From a virus: a DNA stretch of 20,452 bases. The stretch lies in IMG/VR virus record IMGVR_UViG_3300034118_001642, positions 1 to 20,452 of that record. One strand, written 5' to 3'. Below the pieces are notes generated by a model. That model made no database searches. It was not told where the DNA came from and saw only the letters and a list, made by a program, of their open reading frames with translations. How positions within the stretch are numbered: position 1 is the first letter of the stretch; each line of letters begins with the position of its first letter. The position numbers were made by a program, and so were the translations under genes. This document shows positions 14,442 through 20,452 of this stretch, piece by piece.

Positions 14442-14660
14442 ATGGAGTACATCGTTAACCCTGATGACATTTATCTCGACGACATCGCCGAGCTCAGCGA
14501 CGCACTGAAATCCAGTGACTTTCATCGCCTCAATGTGGTGCTGGTGCGCTGTGTCACCGACGCCGACGGCAACCCGGTCAAGCGCATTAAAGCGACGCAT
14601 GCGGTGAGTCTTGCCAAGCGCATCATCGAAGCCATCACGGAGCAAGAACTGGGAAAATAA
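14442..14660 (+). CDS. Tail assembly chaperone, short form (gpG-like)
   Basis: A 72-residue acidic helical protein with ATG at 14442 behind GAGGAG (14428-14433). Location between major tail protein and tape measure is that of lambda gpG. It ends in a slippery GGGAAAA just before its TAA, so some ribosomes should shift into the next frame and make a longer product. The pair would coat the tape-measure protein during tail assembly. Confidence 0.78.
   Translation: MEYIVNPDDIYLDDIAELSDALKSSDFHRLNVVLVRCVTDADGNPVKRIKATHAVSLAKRIIEAITEQELGK
14651..14657 (+). other. Programmed -1 frameshift site GGGAAAA
   Basis: Read in the frame of the upstream gene this is G GGA AAA followed by TAA, an exact X XXY YYZ heptamer and one base different from lambda's GGGAAAG. 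A slip of -1 gives GGG AAA ATA AAA ATG, directly in frame with the ORF ending at 14851. A GGAG sequence at 14639-14642, eight bases upstream, could act as an internal Shine-Dalgarno stimulator. Confidence 0.85.
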
Positions 14661-14662
14661 AA

Positions 14663-14851
14663 ATGGCGGTGATGGAGCATTTATGGACGGATGGACCCAT
14701 GCCGCTGGAGTATCTCGAGTTGTTTTTGTGCCGCGATGTCTATCACTGCCCACCGTCGCAACTCCCGCCGTGGCACAAAGTGCGCCGGCATCTCGCTATC
14801 ATGGAGGTCGAGGCGCAGGTGCAGAAGCTCCGCAGTAAGAAGAGGAAGTAA
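14663..14851 (+). CDS. Tail assembly chaperone extension (gpT-like), made by frameshift
   Basis: A 62-residue frame with ATG at 14663 but no ribosome binding site before it, only A-rich sequence. It is best read as the second half of a G-T fusion of 136 residues beginning at 14442. The extension is rich in Trp and Leu (WTDGPMPLEYLELF) and ends in a basic helix (VQKLRSKKRK), suited to grip the tape measure. Confidence 0.75.
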   Translation: MAVMEHLWTDGPMPLEYLELFLCRDVYHCPPSQLPPWHKVRRHLAIMEVEAQVQKLRSKKRK

Positions 14852-14853
14852 GC

Positions 14854-16626
14854 ATGGCCGAGACCGTCATCATACGATTTAAGGGCGAAGACGACGTCAG
14901 CTCCGTTGCCAGTGACATCGAAGGCAAGGTCGCTGATGTCGGCAAAGCCGCAGACGGCGTCAGCTCTCGATTCAGCTCACTCAAAGAAATCGGCATCGGC
15001 GCACTGCGTGGCATCGGTGAGTTAGCGCTAGACGTCGGCAAAAATGCGTTGAGCGGCACGTTTGATTTTTTCAAAAGCGCCGTGCAGGGCAGTGCTGAGT
15101 ACCAAAGTGCACTTGCTCAGACCGAAGCAGTGATCGACTCGACGGGCGGTGCTGCGGGACTCAGCGTCAAGCAGATGGAGGACCTCGCACGTGGTTTGTC
15201 AGCGGCGAACGGGCAAAGTCTGTTCACTGATGACCAGCTCTTGAGTGCGCAGAACGTTCTTGCCACGTTCACCGAGATTAAGGGCACGAATTTTGCTGAC
15301 GCCACGGGCGCCATCGCCAATCTGAGTCAGGCCATGGGGCAAGACCTCAAATCCTCTGCGGTGCAGGTGGGCAAAGCGCTCAACAACCCGCTCGAGGGAC
15401 TCAGCGCTCTCACTCGAGTGGGCGTCGGATTCAGCGAAGAGCAGAAAAACGCCGTGGCGGCGCTCATGGAGACGGGCGACGTAGCAGGTGCGCAGAAGAT
15501 TATCCTGGGTGAGCTTGAGCGCCAATTCGGTGGTAGTGCGGCGGCGGCGACGGGCACATTTGCGGGACAAATGGTGGTCATGTCGGAAAAAATCGAGGAC
15601 GCAAAAGGCGCCATTGGCGATGCGCTCTTGCCGCTTCTCAGTGAGATGACTAAAGTTTTTTCAGAGCAAATCTTGCCCATCATCCAAGACGTCACTGCAC
15701 GGATTGGCGAGTTTTTCCAGGGCATCAGTGACAGTGGCGGGGTCATGGCATCGCTGGACGGCATCAAGCAAAGCATCATGGGATTCATCGAGTCACAGCC
15801 AGTGCTTCAGAAGTTGATTGAGCTCGGCACCAAAGTGTGGGAGACGCTGACCAGTCTTTTTGCTGACACGATGCTCCTTGCCAGTGATCCAGCCGTGCAA
15901 AATTGGTTTGGGCAGGTGGCCGAAGTTCTGCAAGGCGTGTTTATCGTTGCCATTGATGCGGTCATCCTGGCGCTTGACCTGCTCCGCATCGCATTTGGCT
16001 ACATCGTCGACGGAATCAGGATTTTTGCTGAGGCCATGACGCCGATTTTCAACTACGTGTATCCGAAGATGACCGAAGTGCTCAACGCTATCTCCTCACT
16101 TCTGCGAGGTGATTTCACTGAGGCGTGGAACACGATTAAAGGCGTAGTCAGTGGTATATGGGAGGATATCAAGGCGACCACGCTTCGCATTGCTGGCGAA
16201 ATCTCCACACGGGTGGGGACGTTCATTGACGAGACCATCGGCAAAGCCAAACAGCTCGGCAAAGACATTGTCGACGGCATCACGCAGGGCATCAACGACG
16301 CCAAGGACAAAGTGAGAGAGGCGCTGGCCAATGCCATCAAGGCGGGCATCGATTTCATCAAGAAGTTTTTGGGCATCGCCTCGCCATCACGGCTCATGGC
16401 AGAGTCCATCGGCGCTCCGATTGCGCAGGGCATCGCCGCAGGAATCGTGAGCGGCATACCGGACATTCAGAAAGCCTTGGGTCTCACCGTGGCGGCGGGG
16501 ACGGGTGCGCCAACACAAAGCGTGCAGAATTTTTATCTGACCGCCAACTACCAAACCGCACAGAGCCAGTCTAGCTTGACCGCTGACCTGCGAGCGATGC
16601 AGTTACTGGCAGGAGGCGTCGCATAA
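14854..16626 (+). CDS. Tail tape-measure protein
   Basis: A 590-residue protein. Helical N-terminus; residues ~70-260 carry the conserved tape-measure block (YQSALAQTEAVIDSTGGAAG; NPLEGLSALTRVGVGFSEEQ). A hydrophobic segment lies at ~355-390, and the C-terminal motif KFLGIASPSRLMAESIG is at ~502-518. It sets tail length and is ejected into the host. By the usual rule of about 1.5 angstrom per residue the tail would be near 90 nm. GAGGAAG precedes the ATG; the stop overlaps the next gene as TAATG. Confidence 0.9.
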   Translation: MAETVIIRFKGEDDVSSVASDIEGKVADVGKAADGVSSRFSSLKEIGIGALRGIGELALDVGKNALSGTFDFFKSAVQGSAEYQSALAQTEAVIDSTGGAAGLSVKQMEDLARGLSAANGQSLFTDDQLLSAQNVLATFTEIKGTNFADATGAIANLSQAMGQDLKSSAVQVGKALNNPLEGLSALTRVGVGFSEEQKNAVAALMETGDVAGAQKIILGELERQFGGSAAAATGTFAGQMVVMSEKIEDAKGAIGDALLPLLSEMTKVFSEQILPIIQDVTARIGEFFQGISDSGGVMASLDGIKQSIMGFIESQPVLQKLIELGTKVWETLTSLFADTMLLASDPAVQNWFGQVAEVLQGVFIVAIDAVILALDLLRIAFGYIVDGIRIFAEAMTPIFNYVYPKMTEVLNAISSLLRGDFTEAWNTIKGVVSGIWEDIKATTLRIAGEISTRVGTFIDETIGKAKQLGKDIVDGITQGINDAKDKVREALANAIKAGIDFIKKFLGIASPSRLMAESIGAPIAQGIAAGIVSGIPDIQKALGLTVAAGTGAPTQSVQNFYLTANYQTAQSQSSLTADLRAMQLLAGGVA

Positions 16627-17507
16627 TGGCATACAGCATCACGTACACTACAGGGGGCACGACCTACGACCTGAACGGATTCAACGCCGCACTCGGTGGG
16701 TTAAGACTGCGCTACCTCGGCGACCAGGGCTTTGGCTTAGCTCCGCTTCACCGCATCACACAGCGTGGGCCACTGCAGCAGGGCGACAGCGACATCGACT
16801 ACCGCCTCGATCCCCGTATCCTGCAACTCCCGCTCATCGTGGAGGCATCGACACTCGACGCCAGCTACACCGCACGCCAAGCCCTGCTCCGCATCTTCAC
16901 ACCGTCAAGCGGTGGCGGTGTCCTGCGCATCACGACGGATACCTATGACCGTGCCATCGTGTGCAGAACGTTGGGCGGCTTGGACTTCAACGTTGACCAA
17001 GGAGTGGGCTACAATCTCCGCACGGTCGTCCAACTGCGAGCCTCTGACCCCACGTGGTACGACCCTACACCCATCAGCGCAGGCGCAACGCCAGCGGTGC
17101 AGGGCACGGCGACGCCAGTACCACTTACCATCCCGTGGACGGCAGGGTCTGCCAGCATCAACACGACGTTGAGCATTGTCAACAATGGCACCACGCCGTC
17201 GTATCCTGTCATCACGGCGGTGGGACCCATTACGAGCCTCACCATCACCAACACCACGACCGGCGACAAAATCCAAGTCAGCGGCACCATCGCCAGCGGT
17301 GACACGTGGTTTTTTGATTTGTCCTACGGGCGCAAAACCGTGATTGACCAGACCGGTGCGAACAAAATCAGCGCCATCACCGCCGACTCATCGCTTGCCA
17401 CGTGGGCACTCATCCCCGGCGCCAATGCGGTGAGCATCACGGGCACATCGCCGGGCACGGCATCATCCGTCAGCATCGTGTACTACACGAGATATGTAGG
17501 AGTCTAA
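16626..17507 (+). CDS. Distal tail protein (Dit-like)
   Basis: A 293-residue beta-rich protein. The first ~140 residues match Dit-like tail proteins (DYRLDPRILQLPLIVEASTL, then RQALLRIF). The region QLRASDPTWYDPTP marks the usual junction, and a C-terminal Ig-like or galectin-like domain follows (IVNNGTTPSYPVITAVGPIT; SGTIASGDTWFFDLSYGR). Dit caps the tail tube and anchors receptor-binding proteins. It overlaps the tape measure by one base. Confidence 0.82.
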   Translation: MAYSITYTTGGTTYDLNGFNAALGGLRLRYLGDQGFGLAPLHRITQRGPLQQGDSDIDYRLDPRILQLPLIVEASTLDASYTARQALLRIFTPSSGGGVLRITTDTYDRAIVCRTLGGLDFNVDQGVGYNLRTVVQLRASDPTWYDPTPISAGATPAVQGTATPVPLTIPWTAGSASINTTLSIVNNGTTPSYPVITAVGPITSLTITNTTTGDKIQVSGTIASGDTWFFDLSYGRKTVIDQTGANKISAITADSSLATWALIPGANAVSITGTSPGTASSVSIVYYTRYVGV

Positions 17508-17508
17508 A

Positions 17509-18381
17509 ATGGCAGAGCAGAGCATGTTTTGGCCCACGACGGGCACGGGCGACGGCGTCAGCGGTGGCTACACTGCCGACCGCCTCGCCACGATTTGGAA
17601 GGCAATGCTGGGCGACGGTGTCCTCAAGTACCAAAACGACCTTGCCGTCACAGGGTCGGGCTCATCGTCCCTGCAAATCGCCACGGGTGCGGCGATGGTT
17701 GGTGGGTACCTGTATGAAAACAACTCGAGTGCGACGATTAGCACATCAACGCTTGGCAGTGCCACGTTCGGGCTGTACGTCATCGCCAACGACACGGCGG
17801 GGAGCATCACGGTAAGTCGCTCGGTGAGTGGCACGACCATCGGCACGAAGACCGTGCGGCTGGCGCTAAATAGCACCACACCGACACAGCCGTATATCCA
17901 GCTTGCCAGCGTCACCACGGTGGCAGGTGCCATCACCACGATTACACCGACGAACGGGCGATGGAGCACGACCCGAGGCAAGACCATCACCAACTACGCT
18001 CAGCTACTTTACGGTCCACTGGGTGGCACGCTTAGCATCCCCAACACCACGGAGACCACCATCATCGGCGACGTTGTCACCGACAGCGACTATGTGCAGG
18101 TCAATGCGAATGGCACTATCAAAGCACTCGAAACCGGTGCCTATGCCGTGTTTGCGCAGGTGACATGGGACACCAACACGACGAATCGCCGCCGCCTCAG
18201 TATGTACACCTACGCTATGCAGTACACTGCTTCTTCTATCATCTCGACCACGTCCACCACTCAGCAGGGCTATGCCATTCTGAATTTGAGCGCCGGCGAC
18301 ACCTTCACCGTCGATGTATGGCAGGACAGCGGCTCTACCCGCCTCGTCTCCTACGCCGATATCGTCATCGTGAGGCTCTGA
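17509..18381 (+). CDS. Tail/baseplate protein with C-terminal jelly-roll domain
   Basis: A 290-residue protein. Residues 1-~150 resemble baseplate-attaching domains (TGTGDGVSGGYTADRLATIW; VGGYLYEN), followed by beta strands. The last ~90 residues form a C1q/TNF-like jelly roll (GAYAVFAQVTWDTN; QQGYAILNLSAGDTFTVDVW; ending ADIVIVRL). Likely a receptor-binding or fibre protein. It starts behind TAGGAG. Confidence 0.72.
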   Translation: MAEQSMFWPTTGTGDGVSGGYTADRLATIWKAMLGDGVLKYQNDLAVTGSGSSSLQIATGAAMVGGYLYENNSSATISTSTLGSATFGLYVIANDTAGSITVSRSVSGTTIGTKTVRLALNSTTPTQPYIQLASVTTVAGAITTITPTNGRWSTTRGKTITNYAQLLYGPLGGTLSIPNTTETTIIGDVVTDSDYVQVNANGTIKALETGAYAVFAQVTWDTNTTNRRRLSMYTYAMQYTASSIISTTSTTQQGYAILNLSAGDTFTVDVWQDSGSTRLVSYADIVIVRL

Positions 18382-18382
18382 C

Positions 18383-19468
18383 ATGGCAGTGCAGTACACG
18401 GTCGTCACGTATGACAGCGCAGGGTCTCGCACATCGTACATCAGCGACGTGCTGGACGTGGTCGTCAGCCGTGCCGTGAACGGCATCGACATGGCACGCA
18501 TCGTGGTGGGCGGGACGAGTGCGGCGGCGCAGTACCTGACGTATGGATCCATCCTCGAGATATACCGCGAAGACCGTGACGCTGGCATCGCCTACTACCG
18601 CGAGTTTGCGGGGATGATGCGCCTCATCGACACGGTGACCGCCGATGTGACTACCATCAGCGTACAGGCAGTGGGCTTCACCGCCCTGCTCGCCGACCGC
18701 ATCGTGGCATGGAAAGCTGGCGTCGCCAATCGAAGCGCATTCAGCGCAAGCCCTGCCGAAACGATTCTCAAAAATCTGTTCGACTACAATCTCGGGGCCA
18801 ATGCCACGACGGCGAATGGGCGGCTCTTGGGCGGTGCGCTGACGGGTGCGACGACGGCGGCATCGGGTGGAGCGGGGAACTCGCTCAGCATCAGCGTGGC
18901 AGGGCAAAATCTGCTCACCGCCATGCAACGCATCCAAGAGGCGGCGGGCGGGGACTTCGACTTGGTGTACACCGCTCCAGCGACGTACACCTACACGTGG
19001 TACACCGGACAGCGAGGCACGAACCGTAGTTCGACGGTGATTTTCAGCGTGGCGAATGGTACCATTGGTCAGCTTCGTGTCATCACTGACCGCATCGCCG
19101 ACGCCACGGCGGTCATCGTGGCAGGGCAGGGCGAGGGCGTATATCGCTCGTATGTAACTCGTCCTGCATCGCTTCCCACGGGGCTGAATCTGCGTGAGCG
19201 CTGGGTGGACGCACGGAATCAGACCACGACCTCTGAGTACCAGCAACTCGGCGACATCGTACTCGCAGAAGCCGAGCGAGAGCGTAGTCGCATCGAAGTG
19301 CAAATCCTGCAAAGCGAGGCACTGCGCTACGGGCGGGACTACGTGCTGGGCGACTTGGTCAGCGTCTACACAGGGTCAACCACGCTGACCCGCAAGGTGC
19401 AAAGCGTCGGCTTGCACTTCTCAAGCGATGGAAGCGAGGCGGTCGATGTCGGACTCGTTGCTAACTGA
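18383..19468 (+). CDS. Tail hub protein, ReqiPepy6 Gp37-like
   Basis: A 361-residue protein fitting the siphovirus Gp37-like family. The N-terminus reads as a phage-hub beta domain (VVVSRAVNGIDMARIVVGG; LEIYREDRDAG). The middle has PAETILKNLFDYNLGANATT and GQNLLTAMQRIQEAAGGDFD, and the C-terminus RYGRDYVLGDLVSVYT. Such proteins form the tail tip below Dit. Downstream gene overlaps it by 23 bp. Confidence 0.8.
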   Translation: MAVQYTVVTYDSAGSRTSYISDVLDVVVSRAVNGIDMARIVVGGTSAAAQYLTYGSILEIYREDRDAGIAYYREFAGMMRLIDTVTADVTTISVQAVGFTALLADRIVAWKAGVANRSAFSASPAETILKNLFDYNLGANATTANGRLLGGALTGATTAASGGAGNSLSISVAGQNLLTAMQRIQEAAGGDFDLVYTAPATYTYTWYTGQRGTNRSSTVIFSVANGTIGQLRVITDRIADATAVIVAGQGEGVYRSYVTRPASLPTGLNLRERWVDARNQTTTSEYQQLGDIVLAEAERERSRIEVQILQSEALRYGRDYVLGDLVSVYTGSTTLTRKVQSVGLHFSSDGSEAVDVGLVAN

Positions 19469-19913
19469 CTATATGCGCACTCGTCAGCGGGTCGACCAGC
19501 TCGAGCGCATCGAGCAGGGTGGGGGCGCCTATCTCACACTGACCCGCACCGCTACACTCAGTCTGGCCACGACAGGCACCATCATCACGTGGCAAAGCGA
19601 AGTGCGAAGCCGCGCCATCACATGGTCTGGCAGTGCGATCACGATACCGAGCGACGGGTACTATGCGCTCGACATGACATGCACCATCGGCTCAAATACG
19701 GGCTTCAGCGTTGATTTGTTGGTCGGCTCCGTCGCTGTCGCACGCCTCGTCAACTCGACGGGTGGCAATGCCTTCCGCTTTATAGGGATGCGCTACTTTT
19801 CTGCGAGCGACAGCGTCGAGGTTAGGGCGAATGTGGCTGCTGCACGTACACTGGCGGTCAATGCGTACGGCACAGCAGATGAGTCCCCATTTCTGCACAT
19901 CGTCAAGCTCTGA
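19446..19913 (+). CDS. Tail protein with C-terminal jelly-roll domain
   Basis: A 155-residue protein. The start at 19446 is chosen for the GAGG six bases upstream; ATGs at 19428 and 19473 are in the same frame. Residues ~8-22 form a short coiled coil (MRTRQRVDQLERIEQ), then a C1q/TNF-like jelly roll (DGYYALDMTCTIGS; RYFSASDSVEVRAN; ending FLHIVKL). It resembles the C-terminal domain of the protein at 17509 and probably also faces the receptor as a trimer. Confidence 0.7.
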   Translation: MSDSLLTDYMRTRQRVDQLERIEQGGGAYLTLTRTATLSLATTGTIITWQSEVRSRAITWSGSAITIPSDGYYALDMTCTIGSNTGFSVDLLVGSVAVARLVNSTGGNAFRFIGMRYFSASDSVEVRANVAAARTLAVNAYGTADESPFLHIVKL

Positions 19914-19924
19914 GGAGATGAACC

Positions 19925-20224
19925 ATGTACTACCGAGGCTTTGACATTGAGACGCTCACCACAGCGTACTATGACCGATACGGCACTGCCTATCCTGACA
20001 TCGGCGATGCCGATTTCGAGGACGTACCCAGTGCCAGCGATGCCCTCGCCATGGTGCGAGCAGAGCGCAACGCGCGGCTCCAGCAGTGCGACTACACACA
20101 GCTCCCTGACGTGCCACTGAGTGCCCTGCAAATCGAGGCATGGCGCATGTATCGGCAGGAGCTCCGTGACATGATGCAGGGCTTTGCGTGGAACGTCACC
20201 ACGTGGCCCACACCGCCGTGGTAA
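19925..20224 (+). CDS. Tail assembly chaperone-like protein
   Basis: A 99-residue protein. The C-terminal half RNARLQQCDYTQLPDVPLS with AWRMYRQELRDMM and WPTPPW matches the short Phage_tail_APC-type domain found at the end of tail operons. The N-terminus (MYYRGFDIETLTTAYYDRYG) is a separate small unit. It is the last tail gene before the non-coding region. GAGGAG precedes the ATG. Confidence 0.75.
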   Translation: MYYRGFDIETLTTAYYDRYGTAYPDIGDADFEDVPSASDALAMVRAERNARLQQCDYTQLPDVPLSALQIEAWRMYRQELRDMMQGFAWNVTTWPTPPW

Positions 20225-20225
20225 T

Positions 20226-20245
20226 GTGATATACTGAGAGCGTGA
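20226..20245 (+). promoter_or_regulatory. Extended -10 promoter motif, copy 1
   Basis: GTG-N-TATACT with TG one base before the hexamer (TATACT at 20230), followed by AnAnCGTGA. It shares 16 of 20 bases with 20331-20350. No -35 box is visible. A short hairpin (GTGAC/GTCAC, 20242-20256) follows at once. Confidence 0.5.
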
Positions 20246-20279
20246 CAGCGAGTCACATCCGCCTCACACTCTTTTATCG

Positions 20280-20321
20280 CACAGCGCTCCGCTCCGCCAC
20301 ATGGCGGGGCGTTGTGTTTTT
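20280..20321 (+). terminator. Intrinsic terminator after the tail genes
   Basis: Arms CACAGCGCTCCGC (20280-20292) and GCGGGGCGTTGTG (20304-20316) form a 13-bp stem with two G-U pairs and an 11-base loop, followed by TTTTT (20317-20321). It is placed about 55 bp after the last tail gene, as expected for the end of the late transcript. Confidence 0.75.
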
Positions 20322-20350
20322 GGCGATGCTGTGCTATACTCATACCGTGA
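20312..20350 (+). promoter_or_regulatory. Sigma-70-type extended -10 promoter, copy 2
   Basis: TTGTGT (20312-20317), a 17-bp spacer, and TATACT (20335-20340) preceded by TG (extended -10). The start region continues into the same AnAnCGTGA element as copy 1. Its -35 overlaps the terminator tail, so the next transcription unit begins directly after the late operon ends. Confidence 0.62.
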
Positions 20351-20452
20351 GTGCAGCGTTGAATGTTTTTGCGGTCACAAAATCGAAACACGCTAGCTCA
20401 TCACGACACACCTCCTTGACGCACTGCGACCCGGGCTTTTGATAGCTCGGGT

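Larger units (their letters stand above)
20225..20452. other. Non-coding region at the right edge
   Basis: These 228 bases hold no gene I support. They contain two promoter-like motifs, one terminator and, at 20429-20452, a 9-bp stem (ACCCGGGCT/AGCTCGGGT, one G-U pair, 6-base loop) cut off by the window end. TTGACG at 20416 is followed by CACT-like sequence matching 12 of 13 bases at 5501. Confidence 0.6.

Noticed and set aside
14663-14851. Independent translation of the second chaperone ORF
   Set aside because: No ribosome binding site precedes ATG 14663, while a perfectly phased slippery site does.
20242-20442. 66-residue + strand ORF at the right edge
   Set aside because: It runs through the terminator and a promoter, has no ribosome binding site and no protein-like pattern.
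20429-20452. Possible start of a tRNA (TAGCTCGGGT resembles a D-arm)
   Set aside because: The preceding bases make a poor acceptor strand and the window ends before any anticodon or T-arm; the same bases form a simple hairpin.

Overview
The window is a stretch of a tailed double-stranded DNA phage or prophage (Caudoviricetes). The morphology is very probably siphoviral: there is a tape-measure protein, a distal-tail protein, a hub-like protein and jelly-roll tail proteins, and no contractile sheath gene. Every gene I support lies on the + strand. They are packed tightly, with many ATGA, GTGA or TAATG stop/start overlaps and good AGGAGG-type ribosome binding sites. Most of the sequence is GC-rich, and hand counts of single lines reach about 65-68% G+C. 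Three AT-richer islands stand out: the repeat array at about 190-390, the gene at 2663-3079 and the pair at 3656-4335. The host cannot be named from the sequence. Canonical Shine-Dalgarno sites and two peptidoglycan-cleaving enzymes show only that it is a bacterium with a peptidoglycan wall.

Layout. Bases 2-586 are the 3' part of a replication-type gene with winged-helix-like ends. Its linker is encoded by about 14 copies of a 9-bp iteron-like repeat in two opposed blocks, which makes it a candidate origin. Bases 607-4335 hold small accessory genes: a zinc-ribbon protein, a protein with several helix-turn-helix-like modules, a VRR-NUC nuclease, two one-helix membrane proteins, a lysozyme-like transglycosylase and several unknowns. 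Two palindromes at 3592-3640 share a core and look like an operator. Bases 4322-5499 hold dCTP deaminase and ThyX, which feed dTMP synthesis. Bases 5536-6472 are a lysis cassette: amidase plus two small membrane proteins. Bases 6475-8044 are the terminase subunits. Bases 8041-12598 are the head genes, with two long fusions in a row: portal-MuF, then N-terminal domain-protease-capsid. Bases 12651-14367 are connector, completion and major tail protein genes. Bases 14442-14851 are a tail-chaperone pair joined by a GGGAAAA -1 frameshift site. Bases 14854-20224 are tape measure, Dit, two jelly-roll tail proteins around a Gp37-like hub, and a small chaperone-like protein. Bases 20225-20452 are non-coding, with an intrinsic terminator and two copies of an extended -10 promoter motif exactly 105 bp apart.

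How it fits together: the order replication, nucleotide supply, lysis, packaging, head, tail is that of a co-directional phage genome. The less ordinary signals are in the control layer: the iteron array inside a coding region, a TTGACG/TAYAAT/AGGAGG box repeated at the lysis-packaging start and inside the protease-capsid gene, a hairpin whose loop can pair downstream after the major tail gene, two competing hairpins after the capsid gene, and the programmed frameshift. No rRNA, CRISPR array, integrase, transposase or convincing tRNA is visible.
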